Assembly (NCBI RefSeq): GCF_028453695.1
Contig: NC_135774.1
Location: forward strand, 27,404,001 to 27,468,000
Direction of reading: 5' to 3'
From: Augochlora pura
Lineage: Eukaryota > Arthropoda > Insecta > Hymenoptera > Halictidae
Length of the DNA stretch: 64,000 nucleotides
Shown piece by piece: positions 33,494 to 45,518 of this stretch (position 1 is its first letter; every line of letters starts with the position of its first letter). The notes under the pieces were generated by a model. The model saw only the letters and a list, made by a program, of their open reading frames with translations. It was not told the DNA's origin and searched no databases. The translations under genes were made by a program, and so were the position numbers.

Positions 33494-36000
33494 CCGTTCG
33501 CCGAAGCGTTCATCCCCGGATCAAAGCGCATTATCCCGAACGTCAGACGCAAATGCGAGTCGATTGTGCGCCGCGCCCGTTGGTCACGCGCTGAATCCAA
33601 TTATCTATTCTGTTTTCTTATGGTTGAAAGAGTAAGCGAGAGAGAGAGAGAGAGAGAGAAAGAGAGCAAAAGAGAGAGAAAGAGAATAAGAGATAGATAG
33701 AGAGAGTAAGAGAGAAAAAGAGCCTAGCTGGAGCAGCGGATATCCCCGACCCCTTTGATCTCGACAATGGACACCGGGAGGAAAGGAGCTTCCCGTGGAT
33801 TTATCCGGGCGCGCTAGCACGCGCTGTCCCACGTGGATAGAAAGAATTAACGAATTCGAGGAGAGTCTTCCGGCCGGGAGATGAACAGAGCTGCGCGGGA
33901 GACTTAATTCCGGTGGCGACAGGTAGCCGTTGCCAGACAACTTACCAGCAGCGTTCCGTTTGAAATATTAAAGTCCGCCGTTGGAAAACCGGCGCCGTGA
34001 AAGAGAGCTTAATATGAAGACAAGCTTTCCAGTTCTCGAGACCATCTGCGAGATGAATTTATTAAACGGAACGACTTTATGGAGGATACTTGGGGCCGGC
34101 GCTACCTTGCCGCTGCCACATTAATCTAAGGGGTTGGAGGATGGCGAAGAATTAGACAGGATTTATAACCGATATCTTGCGTTTTCTTTTTATTGAGAAC
34201 TATGTTCGGAATCGGAGGGCTTAGAATTTTATATGTAGTCTTGTAAATAAATATTGTAATTGTTATGATAGAATTAGGAGATCCCGTAAACATTAATTAG
34301 GTGTTTTACGGAAAATTTGGGCGTCGTAAAAATCTTAGTCTTACCGTGGACATAGACACTATCCTAAGTTAACAGAAATCATGACATGTCGGATGAGCTT
34401 CATTCAGCGGATCCTCGAAGCGGTCGTAGATAATTGCAGCGCGATGCGAAGATCCTATTAGCGACCGATCGATTAAGGTCTATTAAATATTCGTCGGGAG
34501 GGAGGGAGGGGGGAGGCGGGCGAAGCGTTAATTCGCGTCCGGAGAGGCGGCAACGAATGGTCATCGACGGAGGATGCAGTTTTCGGAGAAGACAAGCCGC
34601 AGGAAGGCCATTAAATCGTGGGGGTCCTTTAGCCGTGGGGCGTCCGTGCTCGCAATTACACCGCGTTCGTGTCGCGAGCCTACAGGATTTGCACGTTCCG
34701 GCTCGCCATTAAGCCGGAGAGTGGCGCAATGACGGGGCGCATTGGCGAGCATAGCAGAGCGTAGTAGCAGAGAGTCGGGTCAGAGCGGAGAGAGAGCCGA
34801 GGCTGAGCCCGTCGGCGGAGCGCGGTTTCTGGGCGCCGCAGCCGCGTCGCGTCGCCTCGTTGGACAATTGTCGGGCTGGCTCCTTCGCCGATGGAACTAA
34901 TGCCGCAGGGAATTCCATGTTTCCCTGACTGCAGCCGTTGGACAAGCATCGGCACAAAGACAGATCCGGGGGAGTTATCCATTGGCGTTGCAACCGGTGG
35001 TGGCCCCGGACGCCCGGTTATACCACGTCCCGTCTCAAAAGACCGGCTTTCTCTGATCCGGCTGAAAGCCGCCACACTCCCCCACGCCGACCGTGTCAGC
35101 CTTTCGCGAAGCCATTTGCGAAATGATTTCGCTGTATATCGCAGCAGCGCCCCGCGACCGAGCCGACAGTTTGATGCGCAAGAGTTACGTGATTAACCCG
35201 AGCTGCGGAGCTTTATCACGAAGGCTACGTTTCCTATGGACGTAATACCACGGTTTTTGCTCACGTGTATTGAGAGCGCGGGGGTTGGACGCGTCCTGGC
35301 TCTTTGACCCCTTCCGCGGACCCTCGCTCTCTCGTGAATAGCCGACAAATGGACCGGCAGATGGTCGGACGCGGCGAGGCGATCGGTCGCAACCGGTTTT
35401 TGTGTTCGGGACAACGACGCCGCGAACGGGGTGCGCCTTTCACGGCCAGCGACGAGAATAAGATTATCAAGCCAGATCAAATTACCGCGACGCGGACAAT
35501 CGACCCTGCGAGAGTGATTAGTGCATCGAGCTCCCGTCGAACGCCAGAGGGAGAAGAATGACTTTCGTCCCTCTGTGGTAATATTTGAACGGCACCCACG
35601 CGGATTTGCGAGGGATTAGTCTTTTATATTTGCTGTTTGGTATGGCAGAGGGCACGTAATTTTCTGGAGATTTGTCAGGCGGTTTTGCTGCGCACGCGTT
35701 AGGGTGGTTTTTTGTGGTCGAGGAGCCATTTTCTGGCTTTACGAAGGTCAAGGCACGTGTAGGAGTCTATCTCCGCTTGTATTGTTTCAGGGTTAATCTG
35801 CGGTAGTATTTTAACGAGTCGGAATTTTTGTGGAGATTATTAATAATAATGTTTGAATATTATTCAATTCTTTTGAGTCAAAATTAAATTTTATTCCCTT
35901 ACCAGCAATATTTAAAGGTACACAATAGATATATTTAAATATATAAATTATTGACCCATGAAAAAATAATTTAAGAACCCAAGAATTTTCTTCTAAATTT
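33494..36000. other. Non-coding stretch; GA tract 33633-33722
   Basis: A (GA)n-rich tract at 33633-33722 gives the Ser/Leu frame on the minus strand. 34420-35560 is a GC-rich island with a G-run cluster at about 34496-34516. On the minus strand a consensus donor, GCTGCTG/GTAAGT, at 33948/33947 ends a short open frame (FHGAGFPTADFNISNGTLL) starting after a fair acceptor near 34008. It has no recognised family. 35790-36000 is AT-rich and empty. Confidence 0.4.
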
Positions 36001-36514
36001 TATTTACAATAAAAAGAAGAATTCCCCCGAAATTGATGGAACGAAAAACAATTTTCCCCGAGTCACCGGCCTATCAGGAAAATTCAAGCACGAACCAACA
36101 ACGAGAATGGATCATTCCGGAAAATATCCGAAGAATTCCCAAGACAAACCCTGGCCCGCCCTTTCCAAGGGATCCACCCTCGATGGAACGGCTGCCGAAA
36201 TTCGCTTCGAAGCGCTGCCAGCGATGGAATACGCGGCCGGTTCCTGATCGTGTACACATTCAATATTTTTCGTGGATCGACGCGCCTCGCCAACGGTTTC
36301 CTCTCCGTGTCCATTAAGCCGGGCTCGCTGAGATCGGGATGATTTCACGCGACCCAGAAATAGCAAACGAGGAGAAGCAGTGCGGCGGCCCGCTCTCCGC
36401 TGTCTCCGCGTATTTGTCGGCCGGCTTTCGAGATAACGAGACCAGATCTCGGCCCGCAAACGACCCAATTCGACGGCGTGAAACTCTGTCGATACCGAGG
36501 TGGGAACCTCGAAC
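36001..36514. other. GC-rich spacer before the GA block
   Basis: Open frames on both strands extend from the neighbouring GA block and are not supported as genes. No domain was seen. Confidence 0.4.
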
Positions 36515-36995
36515 AGGGAGAAAGAGAGAGGGTAAAAGAGAGAGAGAGAGAGAGAACGAGAGAGATAAATAGGGAAGGTAAGAGAGAAAAAGAGAGAAAT
36601 AGGGAGGGTAAGAGAAAAAAAAAGAAAAATAGAGAGAGTGAGAGAGCAGTAGAGAGAGCGAGAGAAAAAGAGAGAAAAATAGAGAAATAGAGAAATAGAG
36701 AAAGCAAGAGAAAAAGGGAGAAATAGAAAGAGTATGACAGAAATAGAGAGGAATAGAGCGGGTAAGAGAGGAAAAGTGAGAAATAGAGAGATGCAGAGAG
36801 AAAAATAGAGAAATAGAGAGAGCAAGAGAAAAAGAGAGAGCAAGAAAGAAATAGAGAGAAATAAAGAGAAAAAGAGAAAAATAGGGAGAGCAAGAAAAAA
36901 ATAAAGAGAAATAAAGGGAAATAGAGAGAGTAAGAGAGAAAAAGAGAGGGTAAGGGAGAAATAGAGAGAGTAAGATAGAAAAAGGGAGAGAGGAC
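36515..36995 (+). repeat. GA-rich microsatellite block
   Basis: About 480 bp of purine repeat with units such as GAGAGAAAAATAGAGAAATA and GAGAGGGTAAGAGAGAAA. The 298-, 234- and 182-codon minus-strand frames (Leu/Phe/Ser-rich) are translations of this array. Reverse-complemented it resembles the CT block at 32040-32568. Confidence 0.9.
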
Positions 36996-37459
36996 GTAAC
37001 AGCGTCATCGATCGCCAAGAGAAGACCCGCGGAGAGACCTGCTCGATCCCTGTGTCCCTTCTCTGCTCCGGAAAAAATTGAGTTTACGGTGCAGGATGTG
37101 TTCTCTCTGCTTCCCCGGGATTCTCAGCGCTGAGAAGCCGCGACGAGCCTGGCGATGCCTTTGGAGAATTTTAACAGGTTTCCGTCTGCCTTCCTGGACG
37201 ACCTCTCGTCCCCGTAGAAACCACCTATCGAGATATCTTGCACAGACAGTCATTCCGAAAAATGTTATCTTCGATCCCTCCTATACCTTCCTCTGGAATC
37301 CTATTAAAAAACTCAGGATCCTCTGTGATGTCAGAAAGGAAAAGGCAAATAGACGATTTAAGTAATTTAAATCTAAATAATAGACGATCTAGTGTTTAAT
37401 TTTAATATATTTAGGGTAGGTAATTGTTATTTATATTTTAGATGAAATTTTTTATTTTC
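36996..37459. other. Short mixed stretch, nothing recognised
   Basis: GC-rich to about 37250, then AT-rich. Frames at 37005-37365 have no domain. Confidence 0.4.
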
Positions 37460-37585
37460 CTTTCATTCCAACTGATATTAATTTTGTCAAGATTATGTCA
37501 AGGTTATATTAATTTTGTCAAGATTATGTCAAAATTATATTAATTCTGTCAAAATTATGTCAAAGTTATATTAATTTCGTCAGAA
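37460..37585 (+). repeat. Tandem repeat, about 32 bp unit, 3-4 copies
   Basis: ATATTAATTTTGTCAAGATT followed by ATGTCAAGGTT recurs near 37475, 37507, 37539 and (partly) 37569 with few changes. The related motif ATTATGTCAAGG also occurs near 22404. Confidence 0.8.
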
Positions 37586-40500
37586 ACTCATCGTCCAGTA
37601 ACTTTATCTTTCTAAAAGCACCAAAAGGTCCACCTAAATCTCGCCCAACGCGAAGAAAGTGATTCCGTTCCGATAGGTGTCCAAATATGAATGCGACCCC
37701 GCTGTATTTTCAGAAAGGCCGGGCAGGTTTTCGATTTAACTTCGGTGTACACGTCGAAATTAATTGAGTGTCTCTGTGTCTATAAAAAAATTCGGGAAAC
37801 TGGAATAGAGCAGCGGCAGCGGCGGCGGCGGCGCGGCGGCGCGGCGGCGCGGCCGCCTCGTTCGCGGGCTAGATTGAAACGGCGGTGTTTGTTTTTCCGT
37901 GAAATTCCCGAACTGTACAGATTATTTTTGCGATTCGATCAGAACCGGCGCGCGGCGCACGCTTCCACCCGGGCAAAAAAGAGAGAGAGTCCGTTTTCCC
38001 CCGGAACCGGTCGAATAAAAGCGTCCCGGTTTTTCCTGCACGATCCAACAAACCCTTAATTTCCCCGGGAGTTTTCCCTTTTTCTCTTTTTTATTGATTC
38101 GACCGCTTCATTTTCCTCCGTTCCTCGGGCTCCTCTCCGTGCTTCTGCTTGATTCAATTTCCCCGAGCATCTTTCCCTTTCTTCGTTTCTCCCCCCTTTG
38201 TTAGCCGCCCTCACCGCTCGCCCGACGGTGGAGGGTGCACGCGCACGCGGCCTCGCCAGCTCGCCCGTCCTCCGCGCGTGTTTCTTCCTCCCCCCAAACT
38301 CCCCGCCGATCCTCCCCCCCGACTTTCTCTTCCGTCGCTGGTGTCCCGTATACCGAACAAACCCCGCGACGTTCGTTCTACCTCACCCCTTTGATGCATT
38401 ATTCAAGGAGCTCCCACGTAGATCAGCGGCCCGCTTCTACCGAGGACACGCTAATGGCGATTAGGAATCGAGGCGCCTTCGATTCCCCGCTTTCGCAAAC
38501 AACAGCCGCGCGCGGGGTTCGAACGTGTCTGACACTAAGCGCCGCTTGTTGTCGCTGTTCGACGTTATGGAAAATATCTGAAAATTCTATTTATGAAAAT
38601 ATGAATTCGCTACGCAATGGCGGCGGCTCCGTTCGCGTCGTTCGGTAAATTATGATAACTTTTATTAGAGACGAGATACGAAATACGTTTAATCGCCGGC
38701 AATTTTGGGCCGAGTAATGACGGTAATGGTGGATATTTATTGCACGGCCAGTCTTTACGGCAAATAAGAGAACAGAACGTTTTTTAATTGTAGAGCACCG
38801 GGTGGGGCAATTTGAAAGCGGAATGCTGTTTAATTGAGCTTCATTAGGTGAATGATGATAATCATAGTAATAGGACTTTATTGCGCAGACTCTGGAGGGA
38901 AGAAAAGGAAGAAATATACAAAATTTACAATTGCAGAACGCGGAACGGTTGGATCACCTTTTACTGACTCGTTTATAGTATAGCGTTTTTTGTGGTACAG
39001 TTTGTTAACTGATATTTCAATAAGGGTTAAATTTGATCTTTGAGTCTGTATCTTAGGCAACGTCATCTTCTGAGAGAGAAAATCCATTGCACACTTTGTG
39101 GTCAATTGGAAATGTAATATTATTGGAAATTTTAAACAATAATTGTTTCTGTGATTTTTACATCTTCAGATCGTAATTTACATACTGTTCTTTTTAACTG
39201 AAATTATTAGTTTGTATTATATCTGTAATATAAAGGGTAGCTCAGCTCGTTCAACCCTTCTCGGGTACATTTCTTATTCGAAGTACGATTATACAATTAT
39301 TAAATAATTGCCACTCAATAACCAACAATATTATCGAGACTAAAAAATTTCAGAATATATTTCAAACATTCTAGAACCTCGACTTTTTTATTCGAACTCG
39401 ATATCTCACTTCCAAGTTTATTGAATGAATTGTCAATTGCGCTCTTGTCACGAGGATATCATTGTCTCGAAAAAATAAATGATTTTGACAGTAAATAATT
39501 TTATTTACTTCGTCCAATTTTATTTATATATACGAATAAACACCCAGTGCTATTTAAAGCACCAGAAATAGAGAAAATAATATTGTTTATCTCCAATCCT
39601 CCGATAAATCGAGATCAAGGAGTCACTGTCTCGATCGTCAATAGGGGCGGAAGGCAAATAAAACCACGGAGACGGATCGTTGTTGCTATTTCCGTCGACC
39701 GGCATCAATTTCGTCGCGGGAGCCCCTCGATGCGTCAAGATCAAGGAATCATTTCGCGAAACGGCGGGCGACGTTCGCGATAAAAATGGAGTGGAAATGA
39801 AAGGGAGCGGCGTCGGCGGCGCGGGCCGATTCCGCGTTCGGAAAATCGGAATAATAAAGCACCGGGATTGCGATCAGCTTCGACAAATGGCGCGACCAAA
39901 TTACACCGGTGAAATGGTTACCGTTTCGCAGTCGATGGCCGCCGAGCGCGCTCATTGAAACGCCATCACTCCACGCCAATCATCGTTCCACGTCGGATGG
40001 CAACCGAGGGTGGGTGGAGGGGGATAGCTGTCGAGCCGATGACGATCGGCCGTCGATCGATCAACCGAGGGGGGAATATTTATCGTATCGATGGCCGGGT
40101 GCCTCCGTCCGTCCGAATCAACGGTTATCAGGCGCGGGCCGACATTTTTTTTGGCCTCTGTGTTTCGACTCGAATTACAGCGCGGAATGCGGGACAGCGT
40201 ACGGATTCGTCGTTTATTTTTAAATTGAACATTCCCCGGCCGACATTTCGACGCCGGGAAAACGATTTCGAACTTTAACCGGCGTTATGTCAAAACTCGA
40301 TCAGCGAGCTTGCTGGTGTTCCGCTGGAACGTTGTTCATTCGGTATAGATCGTTATAATTATTAGTTTCGTAGAAAATTCTGTTCCTTTGTTAAAAACGC
40401 TCCTTTTACTGTAAATGGACAGAGTTTGTATAGATAAATAAATTTTCGAAGCAGAAGAGTTAGTCACGAAATTTATAATAATTTAAATCAAATAAGGATA

Positions 40501-41829
40501 TAAATTAACCAATGAAACAATTTGTATAGTACAACCAATGGAAACTAACGACATATATTGTAATCACCGCAATCAGTAAATCATTCACCTTTTTCTCTAT
40601 ATTCTGCCTAAACGTTCCTTCAATCGACAATTGCCATTTAAATCTCGATTCTCGATCAAATATTCTCACACAGCCAAACGATCTATCGACTCGTCGGCAA
40701 TCCTAAAAATTCTCTATCAGAATCTCGCAGAGGAAGATTCGTCGAAGAGCGGAGAACGCGTGTCCACTCGAGCCGCGTTTTAACGAGGAACTCGAAACAG
40801 GGAAGAACCTCGCGAGTTTCTTTCCGAGTTGGCTTCGCCCGCTCGGTTCCGCTCGATGGATCGATCGCGTTAAATTAATGATCGCCGACAAGAGAGCGCG
40901 ATTCACAGCGATAATAACCCAATTTCCGTCTGACGTCAGCCGGCCGTTGCCTATCGAGGCTAACGTAGCCGGGCTGACGGAGGATCCGGCGGCCCCGAGA
41001 GATCGGCGCGTCGAAATGATTCTTGAACAGGCGAATCGATTTCCCGGTGTATCGCGTTTCCTTTCGCCCGTCGTCCCCATCGAGCGAGCGAGCGAGCGGG
41101 CGAGCGGTGTGCGCCGGCCGGCAGCTCGCGTGCCGACATTTTCCGCCGAATTTTCATTACCGTGCTCGATATGGTTATTCCGATACTTCAGCAGATCGCA
41201 GGCCGGACGAGGGCAATTGATATTGTGGTATGCGTTTCGAGCTGCAGCACGAGCGCTTTTCAATTAAGCACTTCATCGAGCTACCAGTCGGCTCGATACC
41301 CGAGCACCCGAGCCAGCCGTCCGTTTCCGGTTCGGCCTCTCGCAATTTTTACCCGGCGCTCTCGGATAAACATTCGCGGGAGCCCCGCGCCCGATCAGAA
41401 ATCCCGTGCGCCAACGGGCCGGCCAGAAATTAATTTCACAGGAGAGGGGGAGGGAGAAAAAAAACTACCGCGGTCCGTCGCTTCTGTAATTACACCCCTT
41501 CGACAGAGTCGATTAGACGGTCTGTTGTTCGAACGAATTTCCTGTCTAAAAACGCGCAAATTCCCCCGGTATATTCCATCGAAACTCGATCTTCTTTCAG
41601 AAAGTTCCTTTGAAAGAGAAACGCTTCCATCGCCTGTTTGTATAGCATTTTTAGCGATCATCAGAACAACGAACAAACTCCGCGTTCTGAATTTCGTTCC
41701 ATCGCGGTTGCTCTGAATTTGTGGAATATAGAGCGGGGAATATGGAGTATGGAGCATGGAATTATAGAGGTATGTTATTATAGGTTTATGGAATTGTGGA
41801 ATTATAGCTTTATAGCATCATCAAATATA
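37586..41829. other. Non-coding stretch; CGG repeat 37806-37858
   Basis: 37800-38640 is GC-rich and includes GCAGCGGCAGCGGCGGCGGC and GGCGCGGCGGCG words at 37809-37856. 38650-39560 and 40280-40700 are AT-rich and empty. 39600-40270 and 40730-41430 are GC-rich. The 184-186 codon frames at 40703-41263 (minus) and 41162-41716 (plus) overlap on opposite strands, are Arg/Ser-rich and show no domain, so they are treated as chance. Confidence 0.45.
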
Positions 41830-42100
41830 GAACATACAATACAGAATATAGAATATAAAATATAGAATATAGAATATAGAATATAGAATATAGAATATAG
41901 AATATAGAATATAGAATATAGAATATAGAATATAGAATATAGAATATAGAATATAGAATATAGAATATAGAATATAGAATATAGAATATAGAATATAGAA
42001 TATAGAATACAGAATACAGAATACAGAATACAGAATACAGAATACAGAATACAGAATACAGAATATAGAATATAGAATATAGAATATACAATATGGAATA
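41830..42100 (+). repeat. Heptanucleotide satellite (ATAGAAT)n with an (ACAGAAT)8 block
   Basis: About 35 units of 7 bp run almost without error. A homogeneous block of eight ACAGAAT variant units (about 42008-42064) sits between ATAGAAT blocks. The 93-codon minus-strand frame made of the repeating ILYSIFY heptapeptide is a consequence of 7 bp units lacking stops and is not a gene. Similar shorter words (GAATATGGAGTATGGAGCAT) lie just before it. Confidence 0.95.
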
Positions 42101-43519
42101 TAGAATATTAAATTACAAAATTTAAAACACAGAATTTTGCAATAAAATCATCAGTCCCAAAAACACCCCTAGAATACGTGAACGCGTCTTCGACGCGTGG
42201 TGTACACCGGGTAATTCGTTAATTACTTTCTTTTCCCTGATAGCGGAATCCTCGAAATCGAGAAGTGAAATCGCCAATTAAAAATTTCTAATTAAAATGC
42301 CAGAGGCTCGACGGGGCTTCCTGATTTTTTTTTCTCCCGCCGCCGTGACGGAATGTAGTTTGAGAGTTAGCCCCCGCAGTTACGAAGCAAATTGAACAAC
42401 TGTAACGACAAAGCCGGGTTTATTTTTTCCCGGGGAGCAATTTCCGTTGGACGCGGCCGGCCCGTAACGAGACCGAACTCGATTATCGCTCAATTTTTTC
42501 CCTCCCGCGCTCATTATCGGGCCCGGGGCTCTTATCCCCGGGCTGATTACGTTCCTTTGAGCAATCTCCTCTATTCCCCGGTCTGGCCGGAGCCACCGAG
42601 AATTTGGTGCCGATGCGTGATACCGAACTATGTTACCGTCTCCCGCATACTGTACCCCTCTGTGTCTCGCAATTTCATTTTTAATACTGTAACCTTTGTA
42701 CCCGGCGACCTTAAATTAATTGGTAAAATTGTGGAAATGAACCTTGTATATTCTCATATTTGAAAAAATTTCTTTTGCGATTGTGAATGCGCCATTTGCA
42801 AATTTTTATTACACAGGAACTGTCGAAAACACGATCGACTGTTTTATCACCGTATAAACAAATTTCATCGACTTTAATAATCACCATAAAATGATATAAT
42901 AACATATTTTTAAACACTGTTAATCTGTTTAATTACATGATTAATCACGTTAATTTACTATATGATTAGTCACATAAGGTTCCAACAAATTTTTCAGAAA
43001 AATTGAAATGTTTCTGAAATTAGCTCTCGACTCGAGTCTCCAATTTCACTTACAAAGATATCAGGAATACCAAAGAGCCTAATCGACGACAAACCGGGAA
43101 CATAGAGGAACATTTTAGGCTCGTGTTCGCGGCAAGAGGGACCGTGTTCGCGGAGCGGAGCCGCGTCCAGCCGGGGATGAGGAATCGCGCGGTCCCCAAG
43201 CGTGAATTTCGTTTTTCGTTCCCCGTCAGAATTCCATCATTCATTTCTCGTCTGGCGCGGTGGTTGTGCCGCGATACATCATTCCGTCGACGTTCCGCGT
43301 GCACGCGTACGCGTCTGGAACACTTTCTCTTCGCCCGTGCGCCAAGGTAAATATACAGGGTGGTCGAAACAATGCGCACCGCGGGTTGCATCTCCCAAAA
43401 CTTGCAACGCATTCTTTGTGCCATCTAAACCGGTCCATTATTCACTTTGTCGCAAAACCATTGTTTCACCCAAAATCGTTGAAACCATAACCTTTCCATA
43501 GTAAACGATTCAATAAATT
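42101..43519. other. Non-coding stretch; GC islands 42320-42640 and 43080-43400
   Basis: Frames at 42392-42763 and 43050-43501 have no recognised domain. A donor-like GCCAAG/GTAAAT lies at 43347/43348, and ACAGGGTGGTCG at 43356 resembles an element end, but neither has further support. Confidence 0.4.
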
Positions 43520-43620
43520 CCGTCCAAATAATAAAAATAGCGTCCAAATAATAAAAATACCATCGAAATAATAAAAGTACCGTCCAAATAATAAAAATAC
43601 CGTCCAAATAAATCCATCCT
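43520..43620 (+). repeat. 20 bp tandem repeat, about five units
   Basis: CCGTCCAAATAATAAAAATA-type units follow one another, with one divergent unit (CCATCGAAATAATAAAAGTA). On the minus strand the array reads as the repeated YFYYLDGIFIIWT part of a chance frame. Confidence 0.85.
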
Positions 43621-44196
43621 GGATTCACATCCTGAAATCCACACAGTGCTAAGTTCATCGTTAATTCCATCCCTCCTTCATTTGTCTCGTCGTTCGATAT
43701 CATTCCATCCGCAATCGTGTTTCGTTTAAACAAGAACGCGTACCTCCGGCTGCTTCCATATTCCCCAACTAATTCCACTTCACCGCGGTCAAAAGTTGCT
43801 TTAATTTCATTTGCCGGAGGATTTCATCCGATTTATTCCTCGGCTGTTGACCGATCGCTCGCCGAACCGACAGACTCCTCGATTAAATCCAGACAAAATG
43901 GAAAAGGTATTCGCTACCAATATTCTCGATTAAGTCAATTAATATAATTCGATGCAGCGTATAAAATCCTTCGTCGTACTAAAAGAACTACTGCCCGTGG
44001 AACGATCGTGTCTTTCTTGGTTTCGTTCGAATAAAACAATCATTGCTCTAATGTAAGAAGTATATTTACATTTTTAATATGAAAGACCTACAAAATTATC
44101 AAAACGCAAAATTATTTTTGTATTTTGCCTACGGATGGCATTTGTACACACATCATTTGGATGCCGAATATATGTTGCGCTCGGAGCGAAAGGGTT
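43621..44196. other. Non-coding stretch ending in an AAAGGGTTAA terminus
   Basis: Mixed composition. It ends GGAGCGAAAGGGTTAA at about 44198, a TTAACCC-family end that directly adjoins the retrotransposon-tail-like repeat. Confidence 0.4.
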
Positions 44197-44350
44197 AAAA
44201 CATACACTCTGTAATTTTCTTCACGACACAATCTTAAATTATAATTTTTAATTTATATTATTTAAATGTATTCCGGACTATGTACATGTACGTCACCTCT
44301 ATGTAACATAATATGGCCTTACCAGCCCGTTAAATAAAGGATGATAAATT
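44197..44350 (+). repeat. Retrotransposon-tail-like repeat, second forward copy
   Basis: AAAACATACACTCTGTAATT, TATTATTTAAATGTATTCCG and the ATGTAACATAATATGGCCTT block, followed by ACCAGCCCGTTAAATAAAGG, parallel the copy at 25537-25710. The simple-repeat tail is lost here. Confidence 0.65.
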
Positions 44351-45297
44351 TCGAGAAGCACGTTTCGCATTGTTCCGTGGCAAGGCGTTCGTTTCGAGCA
44401 CCCTGTGTGTAGCGGCCGGGTCCCGGCGCCGGCATAGGGAAGGTATATTCTTCGTTCAAGGCGGCGCACAAACCTCTCCTATCCTCCGACATTGTTCGCC
44501 GCCCACGCGTCGAAACCCGGGGGGTGATATACGATTCATCGGGACCCGGCAAATTGGAAGGGTACGTCGCCTCGTTGATACCTCGCGTGTATCGCCCGGG
44601 ATACACTGTGTGTTGCCTTGGCGACTCGGCTTCCTCCAATTAACTCTCTCTGCCCGTGGCCAGAGGGCGGAACCACGGATTTTTTCTCTCGACGTGCGCC
44701 GGATAGCGCCGGCCGGGATAAAGCCGGGTAAGAAATTTTTGGGGGAGGCCCCCTCCGGCACGAGACCGGCGACCGGAATTGCTCGAGGAACCTTCGGGGA
44801 GCCCTATTTATCGCATCGCGAGAGCATCGGATTACCGAAAGTCTAATTAATTGTGCGGGCGTAGTCGAGCGAGTATTAAAAACAGTCTCCGATTTCCCGG
44901 TCGGATTGTGCGCTAGAAATTTATTCGGAGACCGTAAACAGAATTGTGAATTTCGCGCGTCCGATCTCCGCGCATTAAATAACGCGGAACAACCTGACGC
45001 GAATAATTTTTAATTCAGCGTTACACCGCCGGCCGGCGGGAGTGTATCGGAGATCGAAATCAGGATTCAGCGGTGTATGAATTACATTTTTCACCGGCCG
45101 GCGGGATTATAAATTGAAAGCTGGGAGCGGGACGGGATATAAGAGAATGTTGAATTGAACGATATACCGCTGATTATTTAATAGAATATTCGTCGAAGAA
45201 ACGAGCGATCCGCTGCAGAGTGATTCACGCGAGATCCTCCGTTTCGCTGGAAGAACATAATCTCTCGTGTTAGAGGTTCTCTTCTCGCGAAGATATG
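44351..45297. other. GC-rich island, nothing recognised
   Basis: Open frames on both strands (44319-44846) overlap and are Arg/Gly/Pro-rich. No domain or splice pair was found. AT content rises after 44860. Confidence 0.4.
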
Positions 45298-45518
45298 TTA
45301 ACCCCTTACCGTAATTTAACGAGTCAGACTCGTGATGGAGATTTCTAGTAATAAACTATTAGGTATCAATGTTCATTTGTTCTTTTAAGTCGAAATAAAA
45401 TTCTATTCTCTTGTCACCAATATTAAGAAAGCAATAAATATAAAATTCCTTTATCTGCTAAAAAATTAGTGCGATAGAAAATTTTTTAATCATTGCAAAT
45501 GGTACGGCAAGGGGTTAA
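45298..45518. repeat. TTAACCCC...GGGGTTAA element (221 bp), best-preserved copy
   Basis: It begins TTAACCCCTTACCGTAATTT and ends GGTACGGCAAGGGGTTAA, giving inverted termini that share TTAACCCCTT and CCGTA. The interior (GAGATTTCTAGTAATAAACT, ATTAGGTATCAATG, AAATTAGTGCGAT) is also present in the elements at 3616-3882 (same sense) and 10025-10294 (reverse). Confidence 0.75.

Noticed and set aside
36112..37018. 298- and 234-codon minus-strand frames resembling hydrophobic membrane proteins
   Set aside because: They are translations of the GA-rich microsatellite; the Leu/Phe/Ser pattern follows the repeat.
41810..42091. Frame encoding a repeating ILYSIFY heptapeptide
   Set aside because: It is the by-product of a 7 bp satellite that happens to contain no stop in this frame.
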